In this document: in pieces, positions 34,861-46,017 of the stretch
Numbering within the stretch: the first letter of the stretch is position 1
How the letters are laid out: every line of letters begins with the position of its first letter
Translations under genes and position numbers: made by a program
From: Artocarpus heterophyllus
Taxonomy: Eukaryota; Streptophyta; Magnoliopsida; Rosales; Moraceae
Reading direction: 5' to 3'
Length of the DNA stretch: 64,000 bases
NCBI GenBank assembly: GCA_025403435.1
Contig: CM046351.1
Location: 26,625,730 to 26,689,729, forward strand
Notes under the pieces: model-generated
The model's database searches: none
Told to the model about the DNA's origin: nothing
Seen by the model: the letters and a program-made list of their open reading frames with translations, nothing else

Positions 34861-37800
34861 ATGTCTAAAAACGCTTTATCATCGATACTTGACAAAAACC
34901 AATTAACCGGGGAGAACTATAACGATTGGAAACGGAACCTAGACATCATCCTATCCTTTGAGAAACTGAAATATGTACTGACAACTCCTTGTCCTCTCGA
35001 ACCTACGGGAGACTCAAGTAATGAGCAATTCCAAGCGTACGACCGCTGGAAAGATGCTAATGATCAGGCCCGCTGCTATGTTATGGCTAGCATGAACAAT
35101 GTGCTGCAGGCTCAACATTAGGATTATGAGACTGCGAAGTAGATCTTGGATAATCTTGAGGACATGTTTGGAGGCCAGGCCATAACAAAGCGGCAAGGGG
35201 CGCTTCGAAAACTCTTAAACTGTAGACAGAGACTGGGGACATCTGTAAAGGAGCACATGATGTTGGTCATGGGTTACCTCGCTGAGGCTCAAACCAATGG
35301 AGCCGACATTGATGCTGAAACTCAGATGACTATGGTCTTTGAGACTCTGTCTAAGGAATTTATTCCGTTTAGAGCTACTTTTAATTTAAGCAATAGACGG
35401 GATATGACCTTGACAGAACTGATGAAATAGTTACAGGAGTTTGAACTGCTGATCAGGGAGTCTCCTGTTGGTGGTGAGGCCAACATGGTAGCTGCTTCTG
35501 GTTCCAATCCTAACTCTGGGAATGGAAAGAAGCAACGGGCCAAGAGTGGGAAGTCTTCTATTCCTCCTGCTACCAAGAGCAAGAAGAAGAAGAAGAAGAA
35601 CCCAAAGAAGCTTAAGTGCTTCTTCTGTGGTAAGGTCGGGCATATAAAGAAGCATTGCAAGGACTTCCTTTCCAAAGGAGGTAGGTGTGATCTTCTATAT
35701 TTAGAAACTTGTTTGGTTGAGGAATCTAGTGATATCTGGGTCATAGATTCTAGTGCAACTAATCATGTTTGTGTTTCTCTGCAGGGATTCAAAGAAACGA
35801 GAAGTCTACTGTGTGAAGACTTAACGCTTCGGATGGGCGATGGATCCTTGGTCTCAGTGGAAGCAGTGGGAGATGTCCATCTTTATTTTGATAATTATAG
35901 GAATTTAATTTTGCGAGATTGTTTTTATGTTCCTAAATTTAAAAGGAATTTAATTTCTGTATCTTATTTATTTAAAGACTCCTACGTGGTATCTTTTAGT
36001 GAAAAAGTGGTGATTCGTAAAAAAAAAATCTTTTATCTGTTTTGGATGGATGCAAAATAATCTATATTTTATCAAACCTAAGATAGACTTATTGCTTAAT
36101 GCTGAGATAAATGATAATGACTCAAAAAGACTTAAAACTTCTCACTCTAATAAGACTTATCTTTGGCATTTGCGCCTTGGTCATATTAACTTGAATAGGA
36201 TTCAAAGGTTGGTAAGGGATGGACCTTTAAGTCACTTAAATATGGAATCTATACCTCAATGTGAATCTTGTTTGGAGGCTAAAATGACCAAAAGACCATT
36301 CGGGTCTAAGGGCAATGGGCCGAAGGGGTTCTAGAACTTGTGCATAGTGATGTTTGTGGACCGATGAACATCCGGGCACGAGGAGGGTATGAGTACTTCG
36401 TCACTTTTATTGACGATTACTCAAGATATGGGTATGTGTACCTGATGCACTACAAAAGTGAAACTTTTGATAAGTTCAGGGAGTTTCGGGCTGAAGTGGA
36501 AAAGCAATTGGGTAGACCCATAAAGGCACTTCGATCAGATCGAGGTGGGGAATACCTTTCTGATGAGTTCTTGAAACACTTGTTAGAGAATGGGATTTTA
36601 TCCCATTTGACTACGCCGGGCACTCCGCAGTAGAATGGCGTAGCGGAGAGAAGAAATAGGACTTTGTTGGACATGATTCGGTCCATGATGAGTTATTCAT
36701 CATTACCTTTATCCTTTTGGGGATATGCACTACAAACCGCATGTTATCTTTTAAACAATGTGCCTTCAAAATCGGTCCCTAAAAATCCTCACGAGTTGTG
36801 GACAAGACGGAAGACATCCTTAAACCATATTCGCATATGGGATGTCCAGCTCATGTCCTGTTTAAGGATCCGAATAAGTTGGAAGCACGTTCGGAAGTTG
36901 CGTGTTTGTAGGATATCCAAAAGGGACTAAATGGGGTTATTTTTATAACCCAAAAGAAAATAAAGTCGTGGTTTCAACTAATGCAACTTTCCTTGAGGAG
37001 AGTTACATGGAACGTGAATTCCCAACCATTTATGCGTTGGAGAGAAATGGGGTTATTTTTATAACCCAAAAGAAAATAAAGTCGTGGTTTCAACTAATGC
37101 AACTTTCCTTGAGGAGAGTTACATGGAACGTGAATTCCCAACCATTTCGGCGTAGTGAGAGGATCGGGCGTCAACCTGAAAGGTATATGTTCAATGGGGA
37201 GGTCTTCTTGGCTGAACCGGATGAACATGACAGGGATCCTTATACTTACGCAGAAGCTATGGAGGATGTTGATTCAAGACTCTGGACAGAGGCCATGAAC
37301 ATTGAGATGAAGTCTATGGAGACTAATCGTGTCTGGGAGCTTGTGGATCTTCCCGTAGGGGTAAAACCCATAGGGTGTAAGTGGATCTACAAGAGGATAA
37401 GAGGAGTGGATGGAAAGGTCGAAACCTTTAAGGCTAGACTGGTAGCTAAGGGTTATACGCAAAAGGAATGAATCTATTATGAGGAAACCTTTTCGCCTGT
37501 AGCCATGCTTAAGTCCATCCGGATTCTCTTGAACATAGCTGCCGCTCTCGACTACCAGATTTGACAGATGGATGTCAAGACGACTTTTTTGAATGGCTAT
37601 CTTGATGAGTCCATCTATATGGAACAACCAGACGGGTTCAAGGTCGCGAGTCAAGAGGGTAAGGTTTGTAAGCTGCTAAAGTCTATTTATGGACTTAAGC
37701 AGGCTTCTCGTTCTTGGAACATAAGATTTGATCAAGTGATCAAGACTTATGGGTTCTCACAAAATGTGGATGAAGCATGTGTTTACAAACACATCAAGGA

Positions 37801-38814
37801 TGGGAAGGTGGTTTTTCTACTACTCTATGTAGATGACATTCTGCTAATTGACAATGACGTTGGGGTGTTGTCATCGGTCAAATTATGGTTGACCAAGCAG
37901 TTTGACATGAAGGACTTAGGTGAGGCTAATTTTGTTCTCGGTATCTAGATCTTTCAGGATAGGAAGAACAAAATGATAGCTTTTCTCAGGCCGGCTACAT
38001 AGATAAAATTCTCAAGAGGTTTGCAATGCAGGATTCCAAGAAAGGTGGGCAGCCATCTAGGTCTGGAATTACTCTTTCTAAGAAAGACTCTCCAAAGTCT
38101 TATGAAGAAAGAGAATACATGAAGAAGGTGCCTTATGCTTCGACAGTGGGTAGTCTCATGTATGCCATGCTTTGCACACGACCGGATATTAGCTATGCGG
38201 TCGGGATTGTAAGTCGATTTCAGGCGGATCCAAGACCGAACCATTGGGTTGCGGTAAAGCATATTTTCAAGTACCTGAGAAGGACTCGAGGGTATATGCT
38301 TGTGTATTCGGGTGAGGATTTAACTCCTCTAGGATACACTGATTCAGATTTTCAATCCTGTCTGGATTCTAGGAAATCGACTTCTGGGTTTGTGTTTACT
38401 CTGGGTGGCGGTGCCATCAGTTGGAGAAGTGCGAAGCAAGATTGCACTTCAGATTCAACGATGGAGGCTGAGTATGTGGCAGCTAGTGATGCTTCGAAAG
38501 AAGCAGTGTGGCTCCGTAAGTTCCTTGGGGATCTTGAGGTAGTTCCTGGTATGGATAAAGCGGTATCACTATACTGTGATAACAATGCGGCGGTAGCTAA
38601 TGCTAAGGAACCAAGATTTCACAAGAAGAGTAAGCATATTGATCGGAAGTATCATGTGATAAAGGACTTCGTTGAGGGCGGGCATGTCACGGTGTGCAAG
38701 ATCGCGTCAGAGGACAATTTAGCTGATCCATTTACGAAGACACTTACTGGGAGAGTCTTCGAGAGGCATGTGGAAGCTATGGGGATGCAAAATTTGCTGT
38801 ATTTACTCACTTAG
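34861..38814 (+). pseudogene. Outer copia gag-pol polyprotein, broken
   Basis: Gag starts at ATG 34861 (MSKNALSSILDKNQL). TAG codons follow at about 35119, 35140 (shared with the inner copy) and 35428. The CFFCGKVGHIKKHC knuckle (about 35615-35660) and protease VIDSSATNH are present; the protease shows DSS where the inner copy has DSG. Integrase is interrupted by an A-tract expansion near 36020, single-base losses near 36320, 36842 and 36900, and a TAG at 36631. A 116-bp tandem duplication (36929-37160) replaces part of the integrase-reverse transcriptase linker. Reverse transcriptase has further TGA or TAG codons (about 37468, 37562, 37946) and the YVDD box (about 37825). The RNase H part (38026-38814) is open to its normal end. 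Confidence 0.9.
36929..37160 (+). repeat. 116-bp tandem duplication inside outer copia pol
   Basis: Two copies start with AAATGGGGTTATTTTTATAA at 36929 and 37045 and look identical to the eye. The inner copy lacks the duplication and keeps about 50 linker codons that are missing here. Confidence 0.9.
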
Positions 38815-38818
38815 TGCA

Positions 38819-38828
38819 AGTGGGAGAT
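38819..38828 (+). other. Polypurine tract of outer copia
   Basis: AGTGGGAGAT immediately precedes the 3' LTR. The inner element has the same sequence on the minus strand at 25456-25465. Confidence 0.8.
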
Positions 38829-40757
38829 TGTTAGACATGTATGCCCTAAGGAGTAAAAATGTAAAACGTTTTTAGAGACATTTTTATCAATAAAGAATTT
38901 ATTCATTTATATATACCAAATCTTGTCCTCTTTACGTTCATATTTGTTGAATGTATGATAAGCAAACAGTAGTCTGAGACTGTCAGTCTAAACCTTAAGA
39001 ATTGGGCATATGATGGACTGATTATGCGGAAGACACGATTCTTAAGGTGACAGTCTAAAACATATGATCCGCAATCGAGGGAATAAAGTTGGGCGCTTTA
39101 TTCATGTAAAGATTGTTATGTTGTCTATATCCCTTATGGGAGATGGTTTGTCTTGACCATCGGAGTTGGACTCCGTGAATAGAAACATTGGCACGTTGTC
39201 ATAAGTGACGATGTGTTGGATCGGGACATAAAATAAATTGGTTTGGATTAATAATTCTGTCTTAGCAAATCGATTCACTTTAGACAATCATTTGTATTGT
39301 ATCTTAATCCTGAGATGAATAGTGGGCCCGTTGTCTCGACTTGTGTCTTTTGATGTACCAATGGGTGACTCCCATATCTCTATAGTGGTATGCATGCCGG
39401 TATGTTAGAGGCATGACTCTTGATAGCGTAGACTTGTTATTCATAGATATAGAATCCATAGCTCCTCTTTAGGAGTAATGATATCCTCTTATATGCGTTG
39501 TCCTGTAATTGCAAAACTGGAGCGCTTAACCATTTGGATACATAGGTGTAACTGAATGGTATACTATCTTTGGATGGTAAGTTTTCTAATGGTGAGACAA
39601 TGGAACGTAAGATAAAAATAATCGGGAAGGTAAGACAGAACTTGTCCTTAAGCCGATTATGGATGATCATATGGGGATACGATACACTATGATATGTTAT
39701 GGAGACTTAGCTACACGAGCTTCGTAATTCTATAAAGTTCGAGAGTGCAGCTCCAAGCTTTTAGTGGAGTAGCGTTGGAGTTGATAATTGTAAAATGTAT
39801 ATCTGGGATATTAGGTTTCATAATTATCATGAGCTTGAACTTTATAGGTCCATTTTGGTCCCCTTTGCTAGCTCACAAAATCCTGTAACGACACGGCGTG
39901 CTTTTCCAATAATTGGTGACTTATGTCGGATTTATTAGATTGGTTTAAAACTTGTAAGAATCAAATAATTCATGTCTGTTTATCGGTTGAATTAATTTTG
40001 TAAGAAATTAGTTCAAGATAAACTTGTAGAATTATTGTGAATTGATTTATTTTCTTAGAGATTATCTTGATGAAGTTTGTTTTGATCAGATAACTTCTCT
40101 ATTGGGTTATTTGAATTAAAACTGAGACTTTATCCTTTAGAATCTCGGGTGGAAAATAAAAGATTCATGGAGATTTTTTCTCGGGAGTTCGGCCTGCCAG
40201 ATGACGTGTTCGGCCTGCCGATCAGCGGAGATAAGATTATGCGTTTTCACGCGGATCTTATCAGATATTGATCCGAACTTGATTCTGTTTCGAGTTTTTG
40301 AGACCTAATCTGATATAGACTGACCCCAGGACCAATAGCTATAAAAAGGGAGTGAGTCTCATGATTTACTCAGATCAATAGAGATCAATTTGAGAGATTA
40401 AGAGTGATACTCTTCTAGTGAGCATCTGAAAAACTCCATGAGAGTTTTTGTTCACAAATCACGAACACTAGCTTTGGGTTCTCTCTATTGGTTGGAAGGA
40501 GAGTCACCGATGGAAGAGCTGTACGTGTGAGCCCACACTCACTCCGGTTGTGGATAGAGAATAATAAAGAAGACCAATTGGTTGAGGCTCTTCTAGAACG
40601 TTACTTTTCTACACAAGTTGCGGAGGTTCTTCGGCACACTGAGGTTAGTAAGATCTGTTTAATTTATACATATAACATGTCAAACTTGTGTTTTGGAAAT
40701 TACTCTGATGAAAAAAAATTTTTTTAGAAAATTTCGCTGCGCACTTGGTTTCCAACG
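38829..40757 (+). repeat. 3' LTR of outer copia (1929 bp)
   Basis: It starts TGTTAGACATG and ends TTTCCAACG, where the expected final CA is changed to CG. It is followed by ATTAA, the probable target duplication. Confidence 0.9.
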
Positions 40758-41005
40758 ATTAAACCATTAGATTAAATCTAACGGTTTAAAAAATCAGGTG
40801 TCGGGTCTTATCATAGCATTTCCTTTATATATGTCCTCAATTTTTGTTCCTTTAAGCTTCTGTACGTTTTGATTCTTTTCTAATGTGTTTATTTAAAATA
40901 TTTTTTTCTCGTTGCTTTATTAAATAATTTATAAAAAATATATTTACAAATGTATTCCTACGTCCTACTTAATTTTTTTGTGCTTATCATATCAAAAAGT
41001 TATCC

Positions 41006-41036
<31 letters not shown>

Positions 41037-42142
41037 GTGTCTATATATATATATATATTGTTCTAATTAGCTCGTCATATATTTTCTTCGAAGTTTTTTA
41101 ATTAAACCTTTTCAACTATTTTTTTTTTTATAAATGTTCTTTTCTTTAATATTCTATTGTTGAGGTATTCTTAATATACCTTTTTTTTCCTTTTATTTTT
41201 TTCTATTTAAGTAATTTCTTTCATATGTCTACCAGCATGATTTCTTTCTTTCTTTTTTATTTTTTGCAATGGGATCCTCTATGAGTTTTTTAAACATGTC
41301 CCAATTGAGTTTTTTTTTTTTTTTTTAATCGAGCAATCCTTATATTATAGAAAATTATGCTTATATATATTTTTTACTAATTGGCCTAAAATAATTATTT
41401 TCTCAAACGGGTCTCTTTGAAAACACTTTTATGCAATTCTTTCAGCTTTTATTTTTCATAAATATTTCTTCTTTAATTTGTTCTTGCAAAGTTTTTTACT
41501 TAAAAATATCCCTATATAAATACTTGAATTAATTATGTAATTATATCTTTTAGTTTTAACTATTTCTTAATTTCTCCTTCTGTTTTTAAAAACTATAAAG
41601 GTATTATTTTAATTTCAAAAACTATTTCTATTTCATCCTTTTAAATGTAAAAAATTAGATAAAACAACATAATTACTCTTAAATAGTTATGAAAAATATG
41701 TCTTAAATTTAAGAACATATAAAATTTTAAAACAAAACATCTTATTTTAGAAAAAAATACTTCAAGTTTTATGTCTTTTTAAACGTAAAAATATCTTTTA
41801 AAACAATATTTCAAGAAGAAAAATATATTTTAGAAAAAAATCCGTTAAATCTAAATTGTAAGGGACTGGGTCTCTTTTTGGTAGTGTTCTGAGCTTTGTT
41901 TTTAGAGTAAATCTCTTCCTGTTTTTAGCTTGTACATAATTCTTTCCATTAATAAAATTTTGTTTCTGATTCAAAAAAAAAAGGTTTTCTTTATTATTGG
42001 CTGGATCGGGTGATATAGTATAATGGTAAGGTGATTTACATTTTAATCTAGTAAATTCAGAATATAAGGTTTCTTTTCATATACTACTCCAGCTGTACAT
42101 GATCAGAAACTTTTCAATAGTGATTGTATAAATAATATACAA
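40758..42142. other. A+T-rich intergenic DNA, possible non-LTR element end
   Basis: A near-perfect palindrome (arms AAACCATTAGATT and AATCTAACGGTTT, 40761-40787) lies at the copia insertion site. An AT-rich microsatellite spans about 41013-41060. A stretch at 41880-41985 ends with ATTAATAAAATT and a run of A, like the 3' end of a LINE or a processed cDNA. That reading is weak. No gene was seen. Confidence 0.4.
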
Positions 42143-42950
42143 GGCTTGTTTAGGAGGGCTTTTTAGAAGCTGTTTTTGACTTTTTGAGTCCAAAAGTTAC
42201 TTTTAGAAATGTTTGGATGAACTAGTCAGAAATGCTTTTGCTCTCCAAAAGTGCTTCATGTCAAAACCACAAAATATAGGTTCTCAAAAAAATACTTCTA
42301 AAATAGATATTGAAACTTGTACCAAAGAATCAATAATACATTATTGATTCGGGTATTAAGAATCCTTTGGATATGTATTTGTTTCCCCCAAAATCCAAAT
42401 CCTTTGAGTATCAAGAATTTAAGTTTCAGAGTTCTAACTCCTCCTAAACTTTTGATACTTGGATATCTCTACTACAGTAAAAATTAAAATCTCTCTCCTA
42501 TATTTAAGGAAAAAAAATCATAGCTTTTTGATTTGTTAATCAATTGAGATGATTCTTTTTTTATTGTGTTCCTAGTAAAGAGAGGAATAAATTAATGTCT
42601 ATATTGCATATTTTTTAAAATCATTAACATTAAGATTTTATTAAATTTGTTGATAAATTAAAAACTATTTTCACTACCTCTCCAAACACAAATTTTAATT
42701 TTATTCCATATCCAGATTAAAATTTAAATGCACATCCAAACGTCAATTTGAATAACAATTCAAATCACTAACTCGAATTCTAATTCAAATCACACTAACT
42801 CAAATTAAATTACTAATTCGAATTCATTTATCAAACGAACCCTTGAAACTCTTTTAAAAATATAATTCAAAACACTTACTCAAAAACTACAGTTTTTACT
42901 TCTTTTTTTCCATTAAGCAAAAGCACAAGCAAAAGCTGTCTTAAACATGC
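42143..42950. mobile_element. Inverted-repeat element with AAGCTTTT-type ends, possibly nested
   Basis: The left end GGCTTGTTTAGGAGGGCTTT and the complement of the right end (GCATGTTTAAGACAGCTTTT) agree imperfectly. Both ends carry AAGC/GCTT-rich runs. The middle (about 42350-42845) holds A+T-rich sequence with many CAAATTCGAATT-like words that may be a second element. No coding frame was found. Confidence 0.45.
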
Positions 42951-44429
42951 ACATATTTGAATAAGATAAGTTGAAATTATTAGGTTGGATTCATTATTGG
43001 TTTAGTTCTGAGCCCCGGATTATAAGTTATTATTTGTATGTTAATTAATGACATTTAGAGTAAATTTTTTACTTTTTGGGTGCAGCCTATGCTTCACAAG
43101 CCCAAGATAACGGGCATGTTGTTCGTGTGTTGAAGGGAGAGAAAACAACTCATACATATTGTACATATGCGCACATACATACAGAGATAAATACAGATAT
43201 ATTTTGCCCTTTGGATCTACATTTTCATTTTATATGTACCATATCAATATTAATAACTACAATTGTATACATCTTCATTCATCAATTAAGATCTAGTCTT
43301 AAGATGTCATGTGCAAAAATTTTATTTATCCAGCATATAATGTTTTTTTTTTTTATGACTCTTTCCGTTTCAGTACATACAAGGTTTGCCATTTTTCTTT
43401 TGTCTTAATTTCTCCTCCAGAGTCATTGGTTGCATCATAATTTTGGTCAGTCACTTGGATAATTTGTATGATATGACGTTTATGATTCAGATGCATGGGT
43501 TCACATGTCGAGTCGATGATCTATTGATAGCGAAAAGTAAAGGCAAAGAAAGGGAGAGAGTACTCGAAAAGTGTGAAGATATTGGGGAAGAAGTTCACCG
43601 TGAGTTCGTTGGGGTCAAAGATGATGAAAATATAGGTAAGCTGCTCTGGTTTATGAAGCTACATCAGAAGCTATTTTTCATGTGAATGCCTAGGGTTTCC
43701 TCAGACAGAAGAGTAGCTAAGGGCAGTGGATGGATTATCTTTTGAAACTTTGACTACAGGAGGGAGGAAACTTGTTGGATAACCATAACTTTTAGGTTGT
43801 CATGTTGAAGTCTGTTCTCCCCTGATTGCCGTTTCAGGGAATCTAGTTGATTGAATCCTGATATTCTTTGAAGATTGTTGGCCTGATTATTGGTATTGTT
43901 ATAATTTCACTACTGCTACTACTTGGTTAAGTTGATGGTTAATATACCTATTTTGGATTGCAGATCCCTTCACCCTATAACTTAAAATTGAAAAAGCTGT
44001 TTGAATCAATGGAGAAGCTGCCTTGGCGTCTCTGGATCGGAAAATGATAAGTCAAGTTAATGATATAACAAGCAAGTCCAAGGAACTCAAAGGGCTGTTG
44101 TCTAAAGGGTTACTTAAACCTCCCAGCAAAAATCGTATCTCTCTTATGACGACATCTGGGGCAAAAGGTGGCGCAGTAAGTTTCTGAATTTCTTTATATA
44201 TTTATTTGGTCAGTCATATCATGTATTTGGTCGTTGGAGTAATGTTACAAGATAGTTTATCATCAAGTTGATAACATTTCTACCAACATGTTTTTTATGT
44301 GTTCATTTGTTCTTCCAAGTGTGTCTAGGAGTGCTTTTGTATCCTGTTTGGAGCTTTCAATAGTTTTGTGTTCCTTGTGTATGAAATTGCTGGAGTCAAT
44401 TATCGTCTTTAAAGGTCTTTTGCGTTATG

Positions 44430-44870
44430 TACACCAATGGACCTCCAGGGGAATAATTTTGGCCCTTGACATTTACTTTAGAGGTTTAGCTGCCCTGACG
44501 TTTTTGAAATACACAATTTTGATCCCCTCCATTATTATTCGGTCTATTTTGAGATGAAAATGGCCACATGCATGGCACATGAACGTTTTTGGAGACATTC
44601 AAAAATTTTCTCAGTTCTCCCCTTATATTTGTTAATAACGATCACATCAAACATGATAAAAATATGGAAATCATTAAGAGAAAGCTGCACGGTCTTTAGC
44701 ACAATGGAAGCTGAAATTCTGAAACGTGAATTTGACACTTTTGGGATGCCTCTTATAATTGAAAGAGATGCCAAAGCATCCTTACTGTCCGTTTTAATTG
44801 CTTTAAACAAAAATTTTAGCATCTTACAAACCACCTATACGAGTAACAAATTTTAAAATTTTTAAGGTGA
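44430..44870. repeat. Possible repeat inside an NRPA1 pseudogene intron
   Basis: The phrases ACCTCCAGGGGAATAATTTT, GGCCCTTGACATTTAC and TTTTGATCCCCTCC look like a worn dispersed plant repeat. The overlapping frames on both strands (44544-44856) have no motif I recognise. Confidence 0.3.
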
Positions 44871-45951
44871 AAAAAATAATCACGGGAACATATGTGTTTT
44901 GACTCATAATGTGTATTCTTAATTTTATTATGAGGTCAATTTGTGCTCTGGAGTTTGAACGCTGAATCCATACAAGTTTATTTGTCTTCATCAATGTATA
45001 TGTGGTTTATTTAGTACTGCTTCTAGTTGCTACTTATAACATCTGGCATGGAAAATATTTTCCATCACAATGACTTTATTAACTGACCAGGATGCTTAAT
45101 ATGTATTTGTTCAAAATTAAGAAGTAAAATTCAAAAAATAGGCTTAACTTTCCAGCAACTTCTGCATTTGAACAGGTCAATTTCCAGCAAATATCTGCAC
45201 ATTTAGGCCAACAGAAGCTAGAAGGAAAGCGAGTTCCTCGAATGGCTTCTGGGAAAACATGACCTTGCTTCCCTGCATGGGATTGGACAGCTCGTGCTGG
45301 AGGCCTCGTAATAGATCACTTTCTTTCTGATCTTCGCCCTCAGGAATTTTACTTCCATTCCATGGCTGGCCGTGAAGGGTAATTATGTATATTTTTTTCT
45401 TGATCTTGTCTAAATTGTGTTTTGCAGAGAATTATTAGTCTCCCTTCTTCTAGACATGCATGTAGGGCTTATCTAACAGTTTAACACGGCATTGTAAGCA
45501 TTATTGGTTGAGAAAATCCTGGTTTATGTTGTTGTAATATATAGTTTTGTGATCTGATATCTGCACCGTGTCGTCCAATCTTATGAAATATTCTAATCTT
45601 TGATAGGAAAGAGTTCCTTGAGTGAATTTGTGGTTAATTGGTACTTGGTTTGGATTATCTCAGCTGCGCAGATGTATAGCACTTTTTTTTCCTCTAAATT
45701 TGTCGTTCTTTTCTGATTACTTATTTGTTGTAGCACAGGTTGGTAGATACAGCTGTAAAAACATCTCGCAGTGGATATCTGCAAAGATGCCATATAAAAA
45801 ATCTTGAATGTCTAAAAGTGAGTTATGACCATACTGTCGTGATGCTGATGGCTCCATTGTTCAGTTTCGTTACAGCGAAGATGGTGTTGAAGTCCATCAA
45901 ACAAGCTTTTTAGCAAATTTTGAAGCACTGGCAGCGGTGCGAACATGTTGC

Positions 45952-46017
45952 TCTCTCTCTCTCTCTCCCTCTCTTCTTCTTCTTCTTCTTCTTCATCCTG
46001 CTCTCTCTCTCTCTCTC
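45952..46017. repeat. (CT)n-(CTT)n compound microsatellite
   Basis: CT repeats, then CTT repeats, then CT repeats, starting 16 bases after the splice donor of an NRPA1 pseudogene exon. Confidence 0.85.

Larger units (their letters stand above)
22670..40757 (+). mobile_element. Outer Ty1/copia retrotransposon, interrupted by a nested copy
   Basis: The 5' LTR is in two parts (22670-23439 and 31960-33213), followed by the initiator-Met primer site, a leader of about 1.65 kb, a gag-pol frame (34861-38814), a polypurine tract (AGTGGGAGAT) and the 3' LTR (38829-40757). LTR termini are TGTTAGAC and TTTCCAAC(A/G). Flanks TTTAA (22665-22669) and ATTAA (40758-40762) are a probable 5-bp target duplication with one change. 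Domain order protease-integrase-reverse transcriptase-RNase H is that of Ty1/copia. The gag start and the KCFFCGKVGHIKKHC knuckle suggest a Tork-like lineage, but that is tentative. The frame is broken in many places. Confidence 0.9.

Noticed and set aside
38026..38814. Intact 262-codon frame as a functional gene
   Set aside because: It is the RNase H end of the outer copia polyprotein, whose upstream parts are broken in many places.
42008..42075. tRNA-like phrase (TAGTATAATGGTAAG) suggesting a tRNA gene or SINE
   Set aside because: It resembles an A box, but the B box, stems and anticodon arm do not form and no SINE tail or target duplication was found.
44544..44856. Overlapping 96- and 100-codon frames on opposite strands
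   Set aside because: They lie in an intron-like gap of the NRPA1 pseudogene, have no motif, and appear to be worn repeat DNA.
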